Source: an uncultured Muribaculaceae bacterium (lineage in GTDB: Bacteria > Bacteroidota > Bacteroidia > Bacteroidales > Muribaculaceae). From it: DNA of 31,500 bases. The notes beneath the pieces are model-generated. The model was not told where the DNA came from. It did no database searches and was given only the letters and a program-made list of their open reading frames with translations. Positions 8,928 through 16,900 of this stretch are shown here, piece after piece. The position numbers and the translations under genes are program-made. Within the stretch, counting starts at the first letter, position 1. Each line of letters begins with the position of its first letter. The stretch is from assembly GCA_910586975.1 (NCBI GenBank), contig CAJUKX010000031.1, positions 1 to 31,500 on the forward strand, read 5' to 3'.

Positions 8928-9503
8928 TTAATATCGACTTTCAACGACGTCCCAGTCTACGATGTCCCAAAGGGCACGCAGGGCGTCGGCGCGTCGGTTT
9001 TGATAGTCAAGATAGTATGCGTGTTCCCAAACATCGAATGTCAGCAGAGGTGTAAGACCGTCTGACAGAGGATTTTTGGCGTTTGAGCCTTGTGTAATCA
9101 GCAGCTTACCGTTGGTGTCACGGCACAGCCATACCCAGCCCGAGCCGAAAAGGCCCACACCGGCATCTACAAAGGCTTCTTTGAATTTCTCGAAAGAGCC
9201 GAAATCGCGGTCAATGGCAGCGCGCAGTTCTCCTCCGGGTTCGCGGCTTCCGTCGGGCGAGAAGGTAAAGAAATAGAAAATATGGTTCCAGGCCTGCGAT
9301 GCGTTGTTGTACAGAGCGCCGTCGGCATTGACGATAATTTCCTCAAGGTCCATATCATCAAACTCGGTGCCCTTGATGAGGCGGTTAAGATTGTCTATAT
9401 AAGCCTTTTCGTGTTTTCCGTAATGGAAGTCTACAGTTTCTGCGCTGATTGCCGGCGCAAGTGCATCACGCTGATACGGCAATTCGGGTTGTTCGTATTT
9501 CAT
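8928..9503 (-). CDS. sodB: Superoxide dismutase, Fe-type (possibly cambialistic)
   Basis: This 191-residue enzyme converts superoxide to hydrogen peroxide and oxygen. Metal ligands are visible: His27 in the HYGKHEKAY helix, His74 in AWNHIFYFF, and Asp and His in FDVWEHAYYLDYQNRRADAL. Gln70 (Fe-SOD position 69) in the segment before WNH and the SNA sequence near 140 are Fe-SOD features; Mn enzymes carry the key Gln at the latter site. Many Bacteroidales SODs work with either metal, so cambialistic use is possible. It is cytoplasmic, with no signal peptide and normal length. It starts 68 bp after the symporter gene on the same strand and may be partly cotranscribed, though I did not find a clear promoter. 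Confidence 0.93.
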   Translation of the reverse strand: MKYEQPELPYQRDALAPAISAETVDFHYGKHEKAYIDNLNRLIKGTEFDDMDLEEIIVNADGALYNNASQAWNHIFYFFTFSPDGSREPGGELRAAIDRDFGSFEKFKEAFVDAGVGLFGSGWVWLCRDTNGKLLITQGSNAKNPLSDGLTPLLTFDVWEHAYYLDYQNRRADALRALWDIVDWDVVESRY

Positions 9504-9571
9504 TGTTATAAGTGTCGTTTAGGTTAAGTTTGTAAATAGTAAACAACACAACAACGAAATAGTTCGTGGCT

Positions 9572-10762
9572 CTATGACTGTAAAGCTGAATTATCGCTTT
9601 TTTTTCTGAAAATACGTGCAACAATCTGGGCGATTGCTCCGTCGCCGGTGATGTTGCATGCGGTGCCAAACGAGTCCATGGCTATATACAGGGCTATCAT
9701 CAGGGCATTGTCGGCCTCGGTGAATCCGAGCATAGAGCTGAGCAGTCCAAGCGATGCCATGATTGCTCCGCCGGGCACTCCGGGGGCGGCAATGATGGTG
9801 ATGCCCAGCATGGCGATGAATCCGGCAAACATGCCTGCGTCGAAGCTCATGCCGTGGGTTATCATCAGCGCTATGGCACAACTCACAATCTTGAGAGTTG
9901 ACCCCGACATGTGTATGGTGGCACACAGGGGTATGACGAATCCGGCCACGTCTTTGTTGACGCCCATGGCTATGGTCTGGCGCAGGGTCACCGGTATGGT
10001 GGCCGCTGACGACTGTGTGCCGAGCGCGGTGAAGTATGCCGGCATCATGGTCCACAGAGCTTTGAACGGATTCAAGCCCGAAAACAGCGACGCTATGATA
10101 TACTGAAGCACCAGCAGCCCAACGTGCAGGGCAAAAATAACCAGTATGATCTTGGAGAAGGTGAGAAGCACCATTCCTACTGTACCCGTGACTGACATAT
10201 CAAGAAATATACCGAATATGTAAATGGGCAGACAGGGTATGATTATTTTCATAATGGCCCACTGAATGACGCTGCGGAAGTCTTCGAGTCCATTTTTCAA
10301 CGATACCGAACTGAGTTTCGATACCCCTACCCCGAGTACAAGGGCCAGCACCAAGGCAGTCATCACCGAAAACATTGCTTCAATCTCCACGGTGAAATAG
10401 GGTTTGAGCGATGTGGCGCCGGCAGCCTCGTTCATACCCACGTAGGCATCGGCCGAAATCAACAGCGGGAAAGATGACGAAGCCGTGAAGTATGCGAGCA
10501 TACCGCTGGCAAAGGTCATAAGGTAAGCTATTATCACCGTCACAAGCAACATTTTGCCGGCCTGCTTGCCCAGTTCGGCTATAGCCGGGGCCACAAAGGC
10601 CACTATGAGCAATGGGATAAGGAAGCCCAGGAACGACGAGAAGATACTGTTGAAAGTAATGAAACAGCGTGCGAGCCAATCAGGGAATATATATCCTGCG
10701 CCTATGCCCAGGCATATAGCGATGATGATGCGGGGCAGCAGCCCCAAGTTTTTTATTTTCAT
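9572..10762 (-). CDS. Dicarboxylate/amino acid:cation symporter (DAACS family)
   Basis: This 396-residue secondary transporter has about eight TM helices plus re-entrant loops. Family signatures are visible: the serine-rich HP1-type segment GTQSSAATIPVTLR, the TM7-type stretch FVIPLCATIHMSGST (equivalent of the NMDGT region) and the C-terminal GTACNITGDGAIAQIVAR segment. These proteins bring in glutamate, aspartate, serine/threonine or C4-dicarboxylates with H+ or Na+. The usual Asn-Met-Asp-Gly-Thr motif is altered to HMSGST here, so substrate and coupling ion may differ from GltP or DctA. The start overlaps the tatC stop by 4 bp, so the gene is translationally coupled to the Tat genes although no functional link is known. 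Confidence 0.88.
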   Translation of the reverse strand: MKIKNLGLLPRIIIAICLGIGAGYIFPDWLARCFITFNSIFSSFLGFLIPLLIVAFVAPAIAELGKQAGKMLLVTVIIAYLMTFASGMLAYFTASSSFPLLISADAYVGMNEAAGATSLKPYFTVEIEAMFSVMTALVLALVLGVGVSKLSSVSLKNGLEDFRSVIQWAIMKIIIPCLPIYIFGIFLDMSVTGTVGMVLLTFSKIILVIFALHVGLLVLQYIIASLFSGLNPFKALWTMMPAYFTALGTQSSAATIPVTLRQTIAMGVNKDVAGFVIPLCATIHMSGSTLKIVSCAIALMITHGMSFDAGMFAGFIAMLGITIIAAPGVPGGAIMASLGLLSSMLGFTEADNALMIALYIAMDSFGTACNITGDGAIAQIVARIFRKKSDNSALQS

Positions 10763-11568
10763 GGTTGTGAAGGTAATGGTTCTTCTTCAGGTACAAGTGT
10801 AGCGCTGAATTCCCACAGCGCATATATAGGTATGAATACGGCAAACAGAGTGAAGGGGTCGCCCGTAGGGGTTATAAGCCCTGCCACTATCAAAAGAGCC
10901 ACTATGGCGTGGCGGCGGTACTTCTTGAAAAATCCGCGGGTTATGAATCCCATCTTGCCCAATACCCAGGCAAGCAGGGGCAGCTCGAATACCGCTCCCA
11001 TAAGCAGGATAAGGGTAAAGAAATTATCCATGTATGAATCGAGCGAGACTATTGTCTCAAGTTGGGCACTGAGCTGATATGTGGCCAGAAAGCGCAGTGC
11101 GAGCGGAAATACCACGCAATATCCTACCAGCACGCCCAAAAAGAACATCAGGTTTCCGAAAAAAAACGCCTTGCGCATCCCGCGCTTCTCATGCTCATAC
11201 AGCCCCGGCGCTACAAAGCTCCAAAGCAGGTATATGATTGCCGGAAAGCCCAGCACAAGCGCGGCCCAACACGAGGCCGACATGTGTATGAAGAACTGCG
11301 AGGCCAGTTGCAGGCTCACCGGTGTAAGCTCAAACGGCTCGGGCACGGGCATACCGGTCCATGGCACCGATGCTGCCAACGAATCCATAGCCCTGTAGAA
11401 AATGAAGTCGGGACGGCACGGTGCAAGGATAATACTGTCGAAAATCCACGGCATGGCACAAAACGAAGCCACCCCCAGCACTGCAAGCACCAGGGCTATA
11501 CGCATCAGCACACCCCGCAGGGCATCCAGATGGTCCCAGAAAGTCATTTCCTTCTCAGCAGCGCTCAC
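10759..11568 (-). CDS. tatC: Sec-independent protein translocase TatC
   Basis: This 269-residue, six-TM polytopic protein is the receptor of the twin-arginine translocase, which exports folded proteins. Family features are the N-terminal FWDHLDALRGVLMR, the cytoplasmic loop FVAPGLYEHEKRG (Glu equivalent to E. coli Glu103) and the closing GLITPTGDPFTLFAVFIPIYALWE. One position is unusual: the conserved HLxELR motif reads HLDALR, so the Glu equivalent to E. coli Glu15, part of the signal-peptide site, is Ala16, with Asp15 just before it. The gene overlaps tatA by 4 bp upstream and the symporter by 4 bp downstream, a tight operon. Confidence 0.94.
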   Translation of the reverse strand: MSAAEKEMTFWDHLDALRGVLMRIALVLAVLGVASFCAMPWIFDSIILAPCRPDFIFYRAMDSLAASVPWTGMPVPEPFELTPVSLQLASQFFIHMSASCWAALVLGFPAIIYLLWSFVAPGLYEHEKRGMRKAFFFGNLMFFLGVLVGYCVVFPLALRFLATYQLSAQLETIVSLDSYMDNFFTLILLMGAVFELPLLAWVLGKMGFITRGFFKKYRRHAIVALLIVAGLITPTGDPFTLFAVFIPIYALWEFSATLVPEEEPLPSQP

Positions 11569-11792
11569 TTGCCGGAATCCTCTTCGGTTGTTGAATCGTT
11601 TACAGGTTTGTTGATTTCTTCCTTGGCATCAGCCAGGCCTTGCTTGAAAGCATGGACGCCCTTGCCCATGCTGCGCATCAGTTCGGGTATTTTCTTACCA
11701 CCGAACAGAAGCAGTATCACCAGTATGATTATTAAGAGCTGTGCTCCTCGTATGTTGCCTAAAAATAGTGGCAGAGCTGCGATAATGTTCAT
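11565..11792 (-). CDS. tatA: Sec-independent translocase component TatA/E
   Basis: This 75-residue protein has one N-terminal TM helix (about 12-31, AQLLIIILVILLLFGGKK). The conserved FG hinge and amphipathic helix IPELMRSMGKGVHAFKQGL follow, then an acidic polar tail. TatA oligomers form the transient pore of the twin-arginine translocase. With no separate tatB visible and TatC next door (4-bp overlap), this is likely the minimal two-component TatAC type common in Bacteroidota. It is the first gene of the minus-strand operon, divergent from fabD across a 129-bp AT-rich spacer. TATCTTTA (11840-11833 on the minus strand) is a weak candidate -7 box. Confidence 0.92.
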   Translation of the reverse strand: MNIIAALPLFLGNIRGAQLLIIILVILLLFGGKKIPELMRSMGKGVHAFKQGLADAKEEINKPVNDSTTEEDSGK

Positions 11793-11862
11793 ATTTATGC
11801 GTAATGTATGTGTAGTTTTTTATTTTAGAATGTAAAGATAATAATTATTCGGTGATTTTTCG

Positions 11863-11870
11863 TAACTTTG
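11863..11870 (+). promoter_or_regulatory. Probable -7 box for fabD
   Basis: TAACTTTG matches the Bacteroidota -7 consensus 51 nt before the fabD ATG. The -33 region, around 11839-11843, is AT-rich without a clean TTTG. It lies in the intergenic spacer shared with the divergent tatA. Confidence 0.55.
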
Positions 11871-11921
11871 CATCCACATTTAACACACCTTTAGAATTTA
11901 CAATACAATTATCACATAGGT

Positions 11922-12800
11922 ATGAAAGCATTCGTATTCCCCGGTCAAGGCGCCCAGTTCGTAGGAATGGGTAAAGACCTTTACGAAAACAATCCCGTGG
12001 CTCACGATCTTTTCGAGAAGGCCAACGAAATCTTAGGTTTCCGTATCACTGACCTCATGTTTGAAGGAACCGACGAAGACCTGCGTCGCACCGACATCAC
12101 ACAGCCCGCTGTGTTCCTGCACTCGGTAGTACTTGCCAAGTCGCTCGGTGATGAATTCAAGCCCGATATGACCGCCGGTCACTCGCTCGGCGAATTCTCG
12201 GCTCTCGTAGCTGCCGGAGCACTCAGCTTTGAAGACGGCCTGCGCCTGGTTTCGGCTCGTGCCAAGGCCATGCAGAAAGCTTGCGAAATCAAGCCCTCTA
12301 CTATGGCTGCCATCATAGCCCTTCCCGACGAAAAGGTTGAAGAAATCCTCAGCGGTATCGACGGCGTGGTTGTATGCGCCAACTACAACTGCCCCGGCCA
12401 GATCGTAATCTCCGGTGAACTCGAAGCCATCGACACTGCCTGCAAGCTGCTCAGCGAAGCCGGTGCACGTCGCGCCCTCAAGCTCAAAGTGGGCGGTGCT
12501 TTCCACTCACCCCTCATGGAACCCGCTCGTGCCGAACTCGCCGAAGCCATTCAGAACACCGAGTTCCACACTCCCGGCTGCCCCGTTTACCAGAACGTAG
12601 ACGCAAAGCCCCACACCGACCCCGAAGAAATCAAGGCCAACCTCATAGCTCAGCTCACCGCTCCCGTACGCTGGACATACTCTGTACAGAACATGGTGGC
12701 CGACGGCGCTACTGAGTTTGTTGAACTCGGCCCGGGCAAGGTGCTCCAGGGTCTTGTAAGCAAGATCGACAAGAACGTAGCCGTTTCAGGCAAACAATAA
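11922..12800 (+). CDS. fabD: Malonyl-CoA:ACP S-malonyltransferase
   Basis: This 292-residue enzyme moves the malonyl group from CoA to acyl carrier protein, supplying the extender unit for fatty-acid synthesis. The fold is the FabD acyltransferase type. It shows the N-terminal FPGQGAQFVGMG, nucleophile Ser88 in GHSLGEFSAL, the substrate-binding Arg in RAKAMQ, catalytic His195 in GAFHSPLM, and the C-terminal ELGPGKVLQGLVSKI. Length and all key residues are normal. The gene appears to be transcribed from the -7 box at 11863 and is followed by a strong terminator at 12825. Codon usage is strongly biased towards C/G-ending codons, as in highly expressed genes. Confidence 0.96.
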   Translation: MKAFVFPGQGAQFVGMGKDLYENNPVAHDLFEKANEILGFRITDLMFEGTDEDLRRTDITQPAVFLHSVVLAKSLGDEFKPDMTAGHSLGEFSALVAAGALSFEDGLRLVSARAKAMQKACEIKPSTMAAIIALPDEKVEEILSGIDGVVVCANYNCPGQIVISGELEAIDTACKLLSEAGARRALKLKVGGAFHSPLMEPARAELAEAIQNTEFHTPGCPVYQNVDAKPHTDPEEIKANLIAQLTAPVRWTYSVQNMVADGATEFVELGPGKVLQGLVSKIDKNVAVSGKQ

Positions 12801-12824
12801 TCACGCACAATCCAAACATCTAAT

Positions 12825-12870
12825 AAAAGCAGGACGACGCCCCGCTGCAGGGTCGTAATCCTGCTTTTTT
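12825..12870 (+). terminator. Intrinsic terminator after fabD
   Basis: AAAAGCAGGA (12825-12834) pairs perfectly with TCCTGCTTTT (12859-12868), and inner CGAC/GTCG extends the hairpin. T-rich sequence follows the plus strand and the A-rich start mirrors it on the minus strand. It lies only about 15 bp before the next gene, so that gene depends on read-through or an unseen promoter. Confidence 0.85.
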
Positions 12871-12884
12871 ACTATAAACCTTAT

Positions 12885-13394
12885 ATGGAAAAGATAAAAA
12901 TACGGCGCTACCACTCGCCCGCGGGCGAAATGATACTCGGCTCGATAGGCAACAAGCTGTGTATGTGCGACTGGGCTGAGAGTAAACGCCATCAATCAAA
13001 CCTAAGGCGTATCTGCCACCGGCTCAACGCCAATGTCGCAGAAGGCACATCAGTCATTATCGACATGGCAATCGGGCAGCTCGACCAATATTTTGCCGGA
13101 AAGAGCCGCGAATTCAGCATACCGATGGAATTGTGCGGAACAGCATTCCAATGCCTGGTTTGGAACGAACTGCTCAAGCTACCCTACGGCTCTACCATAT
13201 CGTATGTAGGGTTGGCGCACCGCATCAACAACCCCAAAGCCGTGCGAGCCGTGGCCAATGCCATTGCAGCTAATCCCATCTCAATAATCGTGCCATGCCA
13301 CAGAGTGACAGGCTCAGACGGCAATCTTACCGGATACGCCGGAGGACTGCCTGCAAAGCGCACTATGCTCATGCTTGAATCCTCTACAAAATAA
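12885..13394 (+). CDS. ogt: Methylated-DNA-[protein]-cysteine S-methyltransferase
   Basis: This 169-residue suicide repair enzyme transfers the alkyl group from O6-methylguanine (and O4-methylthymine) to its own cysteine. The C-terminal DNA-binding/active-site domain has TAFQCLVWNELLKLPYGSTISY, AVRAVANAIAANPISIIVPCHRV (acceptor Cys138 within PCHRV) and GYAGGLPAKRTMLMLE. The helix-turn-helix Arg finger lies in KAVRAVA. The N-terminal part is the usual RNase H-like lid. It has no AdaA-type domain, so it is an Ogt-type enzyme. It starts about 15 bp after the fabD terminator, with no clear promoter of its own. Confidence 0.94.
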   Translation: MEKIKIRRYHSPAGEMILGSIGNKLCMCDWAESKRHQSNLRRICHRLNANVAEGTSVIIDMAIGQLDQYFAGKSREFSIPMELCGTAFQCLVWNELLKLPYGSTISYVGLAHRINNPKAVRAVANAIAANPISIIVPCHRVTGSDGNLTGYAGGLPAKRTMLMLESSTK

Positions 13395-13433
13395 TTTTTT
13401 CTGAACTATACAACTAATTTAAAATAAAATTAT

Positions 13434-13441
13434 TACCTTTG
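13434..13441 (+). promoter_or_regulatory. Probable -7 box of the structured RNA
   Basis: TACCTTTG matches TAnnTTTG, inside a very AT-rich stretch (13385-13433). No exact -33 TTTG is seen. It predicts a transcript starting near 13446, exactly where dense inverted repeats begin. Confidence 0.55.
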
Positions 13442-13445
13442 CCGT

Positions 13446-13791
13446 TGCTGACCGCAACGCAGAAGCCCGGTCAAGGGCAATGCGGGAGGGAAGCAGCTAT
13501 TTACAGGCCTGCTATAGAGCCGGCCACTACATGATGAAAAGCGTATACTCGACGCTCTTTCTTGGCTATCAGGAATCTGGAAAATTCAATGGTAAAGTCA
13601 GGAATGCAGCAAACAGTAGACGCCTTAGTGGATATGTATATTTCGTCCAAATCCGGCGCGCGAGTGCCGGGTATGGGCATATCACATATTCTGCGTGAGG
13701 CTTCTGCATGTTTGCTCGTTCTACTTTACCGGGCAATTCCAGAGCCTCTGATAGCGGGACGGGCAACAAGTACGGCTCTCACGCTTTTTTT
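13446..13791 (+). ncRNA. Candidate structured non-coding RNA of about 345 nt, class unknown
   Basis: No convincing protein is encoded here; the small open frames show no family resemblance. The stretch is bounded by a -7 box (13434-13441) and a T-run (13785-13791) and is full of hairpins. TTGC-TGACCG (13445-13454) pairs with CGGTCA (13468-13473) and GCAA (13477-13480). AGCAG (13492-13496) pairs with CTGCT (13509-13513), AGCGT (13540-13544) with ACGCT (13552-13556), and CCGGC (13653-13657) with GCCGG (13666-13670). GAGGC/TCTG (13697-13706) pairs with CAGA/GCCTC (13740-13748). GGGCAA occurs three times. I see no RNase P, tmRNA or normal SRP RNA signature, although GGGAGGGAAGCAGC faintly recalls the SRP tip. 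The Bacteroidales-1 RNA family, known for a Bacteroidota promoter and a terminator, is a hypothesis I could not test. Confidence 0.6.
13778..13791 (+). terminator. 3' end of the candidate RNA (stem half plus T-run)
   Basis: CTCACGC (13778-13784) can pair perfectly with GCGTGAG at 13693-13699 and is followed at once by seven T. This has the form of an intrinsic terminator closing an 80-nt domain, and it would compete with the GAGGC/GCCTC stem that shares bases 13697-13699. Confidence 0.5.
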
Positions 13792-13795
13792 ATAT

Positions 13796-13953
13796 CCATC
13801 TAAAAACCAAATGTACTTCCGCCAATGAAGTGAGTCGCAGCGGCATCAGGCACTTGTGCCTTTCTAACCCTCATATACCCCAATAAACCGCTTATAAAGG
13901 CAATATGAGCCTTATATAAACCAAACATCTACAAACAACCAAAAACAATTAAC
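13796..13953 (+). other. Leader before the BspA-like gene, with small palindrome
   Basis: This non-coding stretch follows the RNA T-run. The only structure seen is the perfect inverted repeat AGGCAC-TT-GTGCCT (13848-13861), followed by TTCTAACCC, which could be a weak terminator or a binding site. The rest is A/C-rich leader ending in CAATTAAC before the ATG, without a Shine-Dalgarno sequence. I found no clear promoter for the downstream gene. Confidence 0.4.
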
Positions 13954-16900
13954 ATGAGAAAACGAGTACACAAACAGCAGCTGTTGTTGCCGCTGCTTAT
14001 GTGGTTGATGCTACTGGCACTTATGCCCGCGCAGCTGTCGGCCCGCAACTTCAACTACACCTATCAGGGGCACACCATCACCTACTCAGTTCTTGACGAA
14101 GACGCCAAGACAGTCGAAACAAAAAATGCCGACTCTTCATTGAGCGGCTCCCTGATCCTGCCCTCTACCGTGTATGACGGCGAAACCGCATACACTCTAA
14201 CTCAAATCGGAGACTCTACGTTCATTTCTCAGCAAATAACAGCTGTAGAAGTTCCGCAGTCAGTAACAAAAATAGGCAAATGTGCGTTCTTCGCATGCCT
14301 AAACCTGACAGCAGTGGAGATTCCTAATTCCGTAAACACTATTGGCGAAGCTGCATTTGCAATTTGCAGAGGCTTAAAGAAATTTAAGTTTGCCGATAGT
14401 AGCCAACGCATTGTATTAGGCCTCGATTTCCTGCTTGAATCGCCTGTCGAAGAACTTTATATCGGTCGTAATTGGAAATATGGTACATCAATGACTCAAG
14501 ACGGGTTCTGTGAATCGGTCATTTCACTCACTATAAGTAACAACGTTACCAAAATTGAGGATTTTGCCTTTTATAACTGCACAGGATTGAAATCTTTGGA
14601 AATACCAAACTCTGTAATCAATATCGGGAATTTTACATTCTCATCTTGTACAGGACTCACTGCTGTCGAGATACCCAATACCGTAAAGTCCATTGGTACA
14701 AGTGCATTCACTGATTGCACCAACTTAACAAGTTTTATGATAGCCGATGGGAGTGAGATCATTAACTTCGGTGCCCAACCATTGTGGAAATCTCCTATAG
14801 AAGACCTTTATGTTGGTCGTAATTTCAAAGTAGCCGGAGACTATCCTCTTTGTGACGCTGTTTCAGTGACTATCGGTAATATAGTTACTGATATCCCTGA
14901 AACCGCCTTCCTTCAGTCGACTTCTCTTAAACATATTAACTTCGGTACATCTGTAGAAACTATTGGGAAATGGGCATTTTTGTACTGTCCTGCACTGACA
15001 ACTGTTGAAATTCCTAATTCTGTAACATTTATTTGCCAAGAAGCATTTGCAAATTGCGATAGCTTAAATAGCTTTAAGTTAGCAGACGGTAGCAAAACCA
15101 TCGCATTTGAATCCAATCCATTCGATGAATCTCCGGTAGAAGATATGTACATCGGTCGTAATATAATTACGGGACAAAGTCTTTGTAAAACTGTATCTTC
15201 GCTTACTTTTGGCAACACTGTTACTGATATTCCCGAAAGGGCTTTTTCTAATGCAAAGTTGTTAAAAACTCTTGACCTCGGAGCATCAGTGAAATCTATT
15301 GGAGACAGGGCATTCGAACAATGCGAAAGTTTGACTTCTCTTGAAATACCCAATTCAGTAACAAATCTTGGAGAATTTGTATTCTCGGGATGCGGAGGGC
15401 TTACCTCCTTAGTAATTCCTAATTCTATTACTAACATAAGCACAAATGCATTCAGCAGCTGTTCCGGTTTGACAAGTATTGAAATTCCTTCATCTGTTAC
15501 AACAATCGGTAATTGGGCATTCTCTAATTGTAGAGGACTGACAAGTATTCTGATTCCGAGTTCGGTGACTACAATTAATGAACATGCGTTCTCAGGGTGC
15601 TTCAAACTGCCTTCTGTCGAAATCCCAAACTCGGTAACAAGCATTGGCAAACATGCATTTGACAATTGTCATAGCCTTAAAACCATATCTCTTCCTAATT
15701 CTATTACAAGTATCGAGGACCGTACATTCTTTTATTGTCCTGAACTGACATCCATAAAAATCCCGAATTCTGTAACTACTATAGGTAACTCAGCATTCGA
15801 GGAATGCTCAAAAATGACATCGGTAGAAATACCAAATTCAGTAACAAATATTGGAGAAAATGCTTTTGGATATTGTACTGCATTGACTGCTGTTAATATC
15901 CCTAATTCTGTTACAAGTATTGGTGCTTGTGCATTCATGTTTTGTTCCGGGCTACAGAATGTGGAGCTGTCTAACGCTATCACAAAAATCGAAAACAATA
16001 CATTTAATGGTTGTAAAGAATTATCTGATATCAAAATTCCTAACAGCGTAACCGAGATAGGTCTGGGAGCTTTCGTTGGATGCAGCAGTCTGACATCGGT
16101 GGAAATCCCCAACACAGTCAAAGTTATAGAGAATTATGCCTTCAAAGATTGCAGTGGAATTAAGGAGTTTAGAATTGCAGATGGTTCTGATGAAATAGAA
16201 TTCGGACAATATATTATATCGGTATATGATCCTCCAATAGAGAATCTTTATATAGGTCGCAACTTTAGCTGTGAGTATCCTTTTAACTGCCTGTTCGATT
16301 CTATAACTATCGGCAATTCTGTTACAGAAATTCCCGATAATGCTTTCTATGGAACAAGAGCAGGTAATCTCAATCTTGGTTCTTCATTGAAAACAATTGG
16401 AGAAAATGCGTTCAAGTACTGTGGTATTTCAGAGCTTGTGTTGCCGCCGAATGTGGAAACCGTTGGTGAGAATGCTTTTGCCGGCAATGACATCAAAAAA
16501 ATAGCTATCGGCAGCAAAATGACTGAAATTGGCAATAAGGCTTTTGACGGCTCAGCGTCGCTTGAAGGCGTTAGCATTGCCGCTCTCACTCCGCCAGCGG
16601 CCACCGACAGCACTTTCAGCAACTATGACTGCACACTGCTTGTGGCTCCCGGCTCGGAAAGTGCATACCTCAACGCCGCAAGTTGCTGGAACCGCTTCAA
16701 GACTCAACCCATGATAGCACCTGAGAAAGTGGAGATTGAAGGACAGACCGATCTGACTCTCGAACCCGGCGATACCATAAGGCTCGCAGCTTCAATTTAT
16801 CCTGCAAATGTTACACTGCCATACATTTTCTGGCGTTCGACAAATCCTGCTTTCGCCACAGTGGATAACGAAGGTAATGTTACACGCACAGCCGAAGCTG

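Noticed and set aside
11062..11835. 257-codon open frame on the plus strand opposite tatA and tatC
   Set aside because: The minus strand encodes unmistakable TatC and TatA here; the plus frame has low-complexity basic sequence without family features.
13481..13497. SRP RNA (ffs) because of GGGAGGGAAGCAGC
   Set aside because: The required partner strand (GTCAGGTCC-like) and GGAA tetraloop hairpin are not found opposite it.
13441..13776. Closing helix GCCGT (13441-13445) with ACGGC (13772-13776) around the candidate RNA
   Set aside because: GCCGT overlaps or directly follows the -7 box, so it would probably not be in the transcript if that promoter is used.
13480..13828. Two small overlapping open frames (72 and 88 codons) in the gap before the BspA-like gene
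   Set aside because: Their protein sequences resemble nothing, they overlap each other in different frames, and they sit on strong hairpins bounded by a -7 box and a T-run, which fits a structured RNA better.
14913..15665. 250-codon open frame antisense to the BspA-like gene
   Set aside because: It exists because the repeated LRR codons leave the opposite frame open; its sequence is only a mirror of the repeats.
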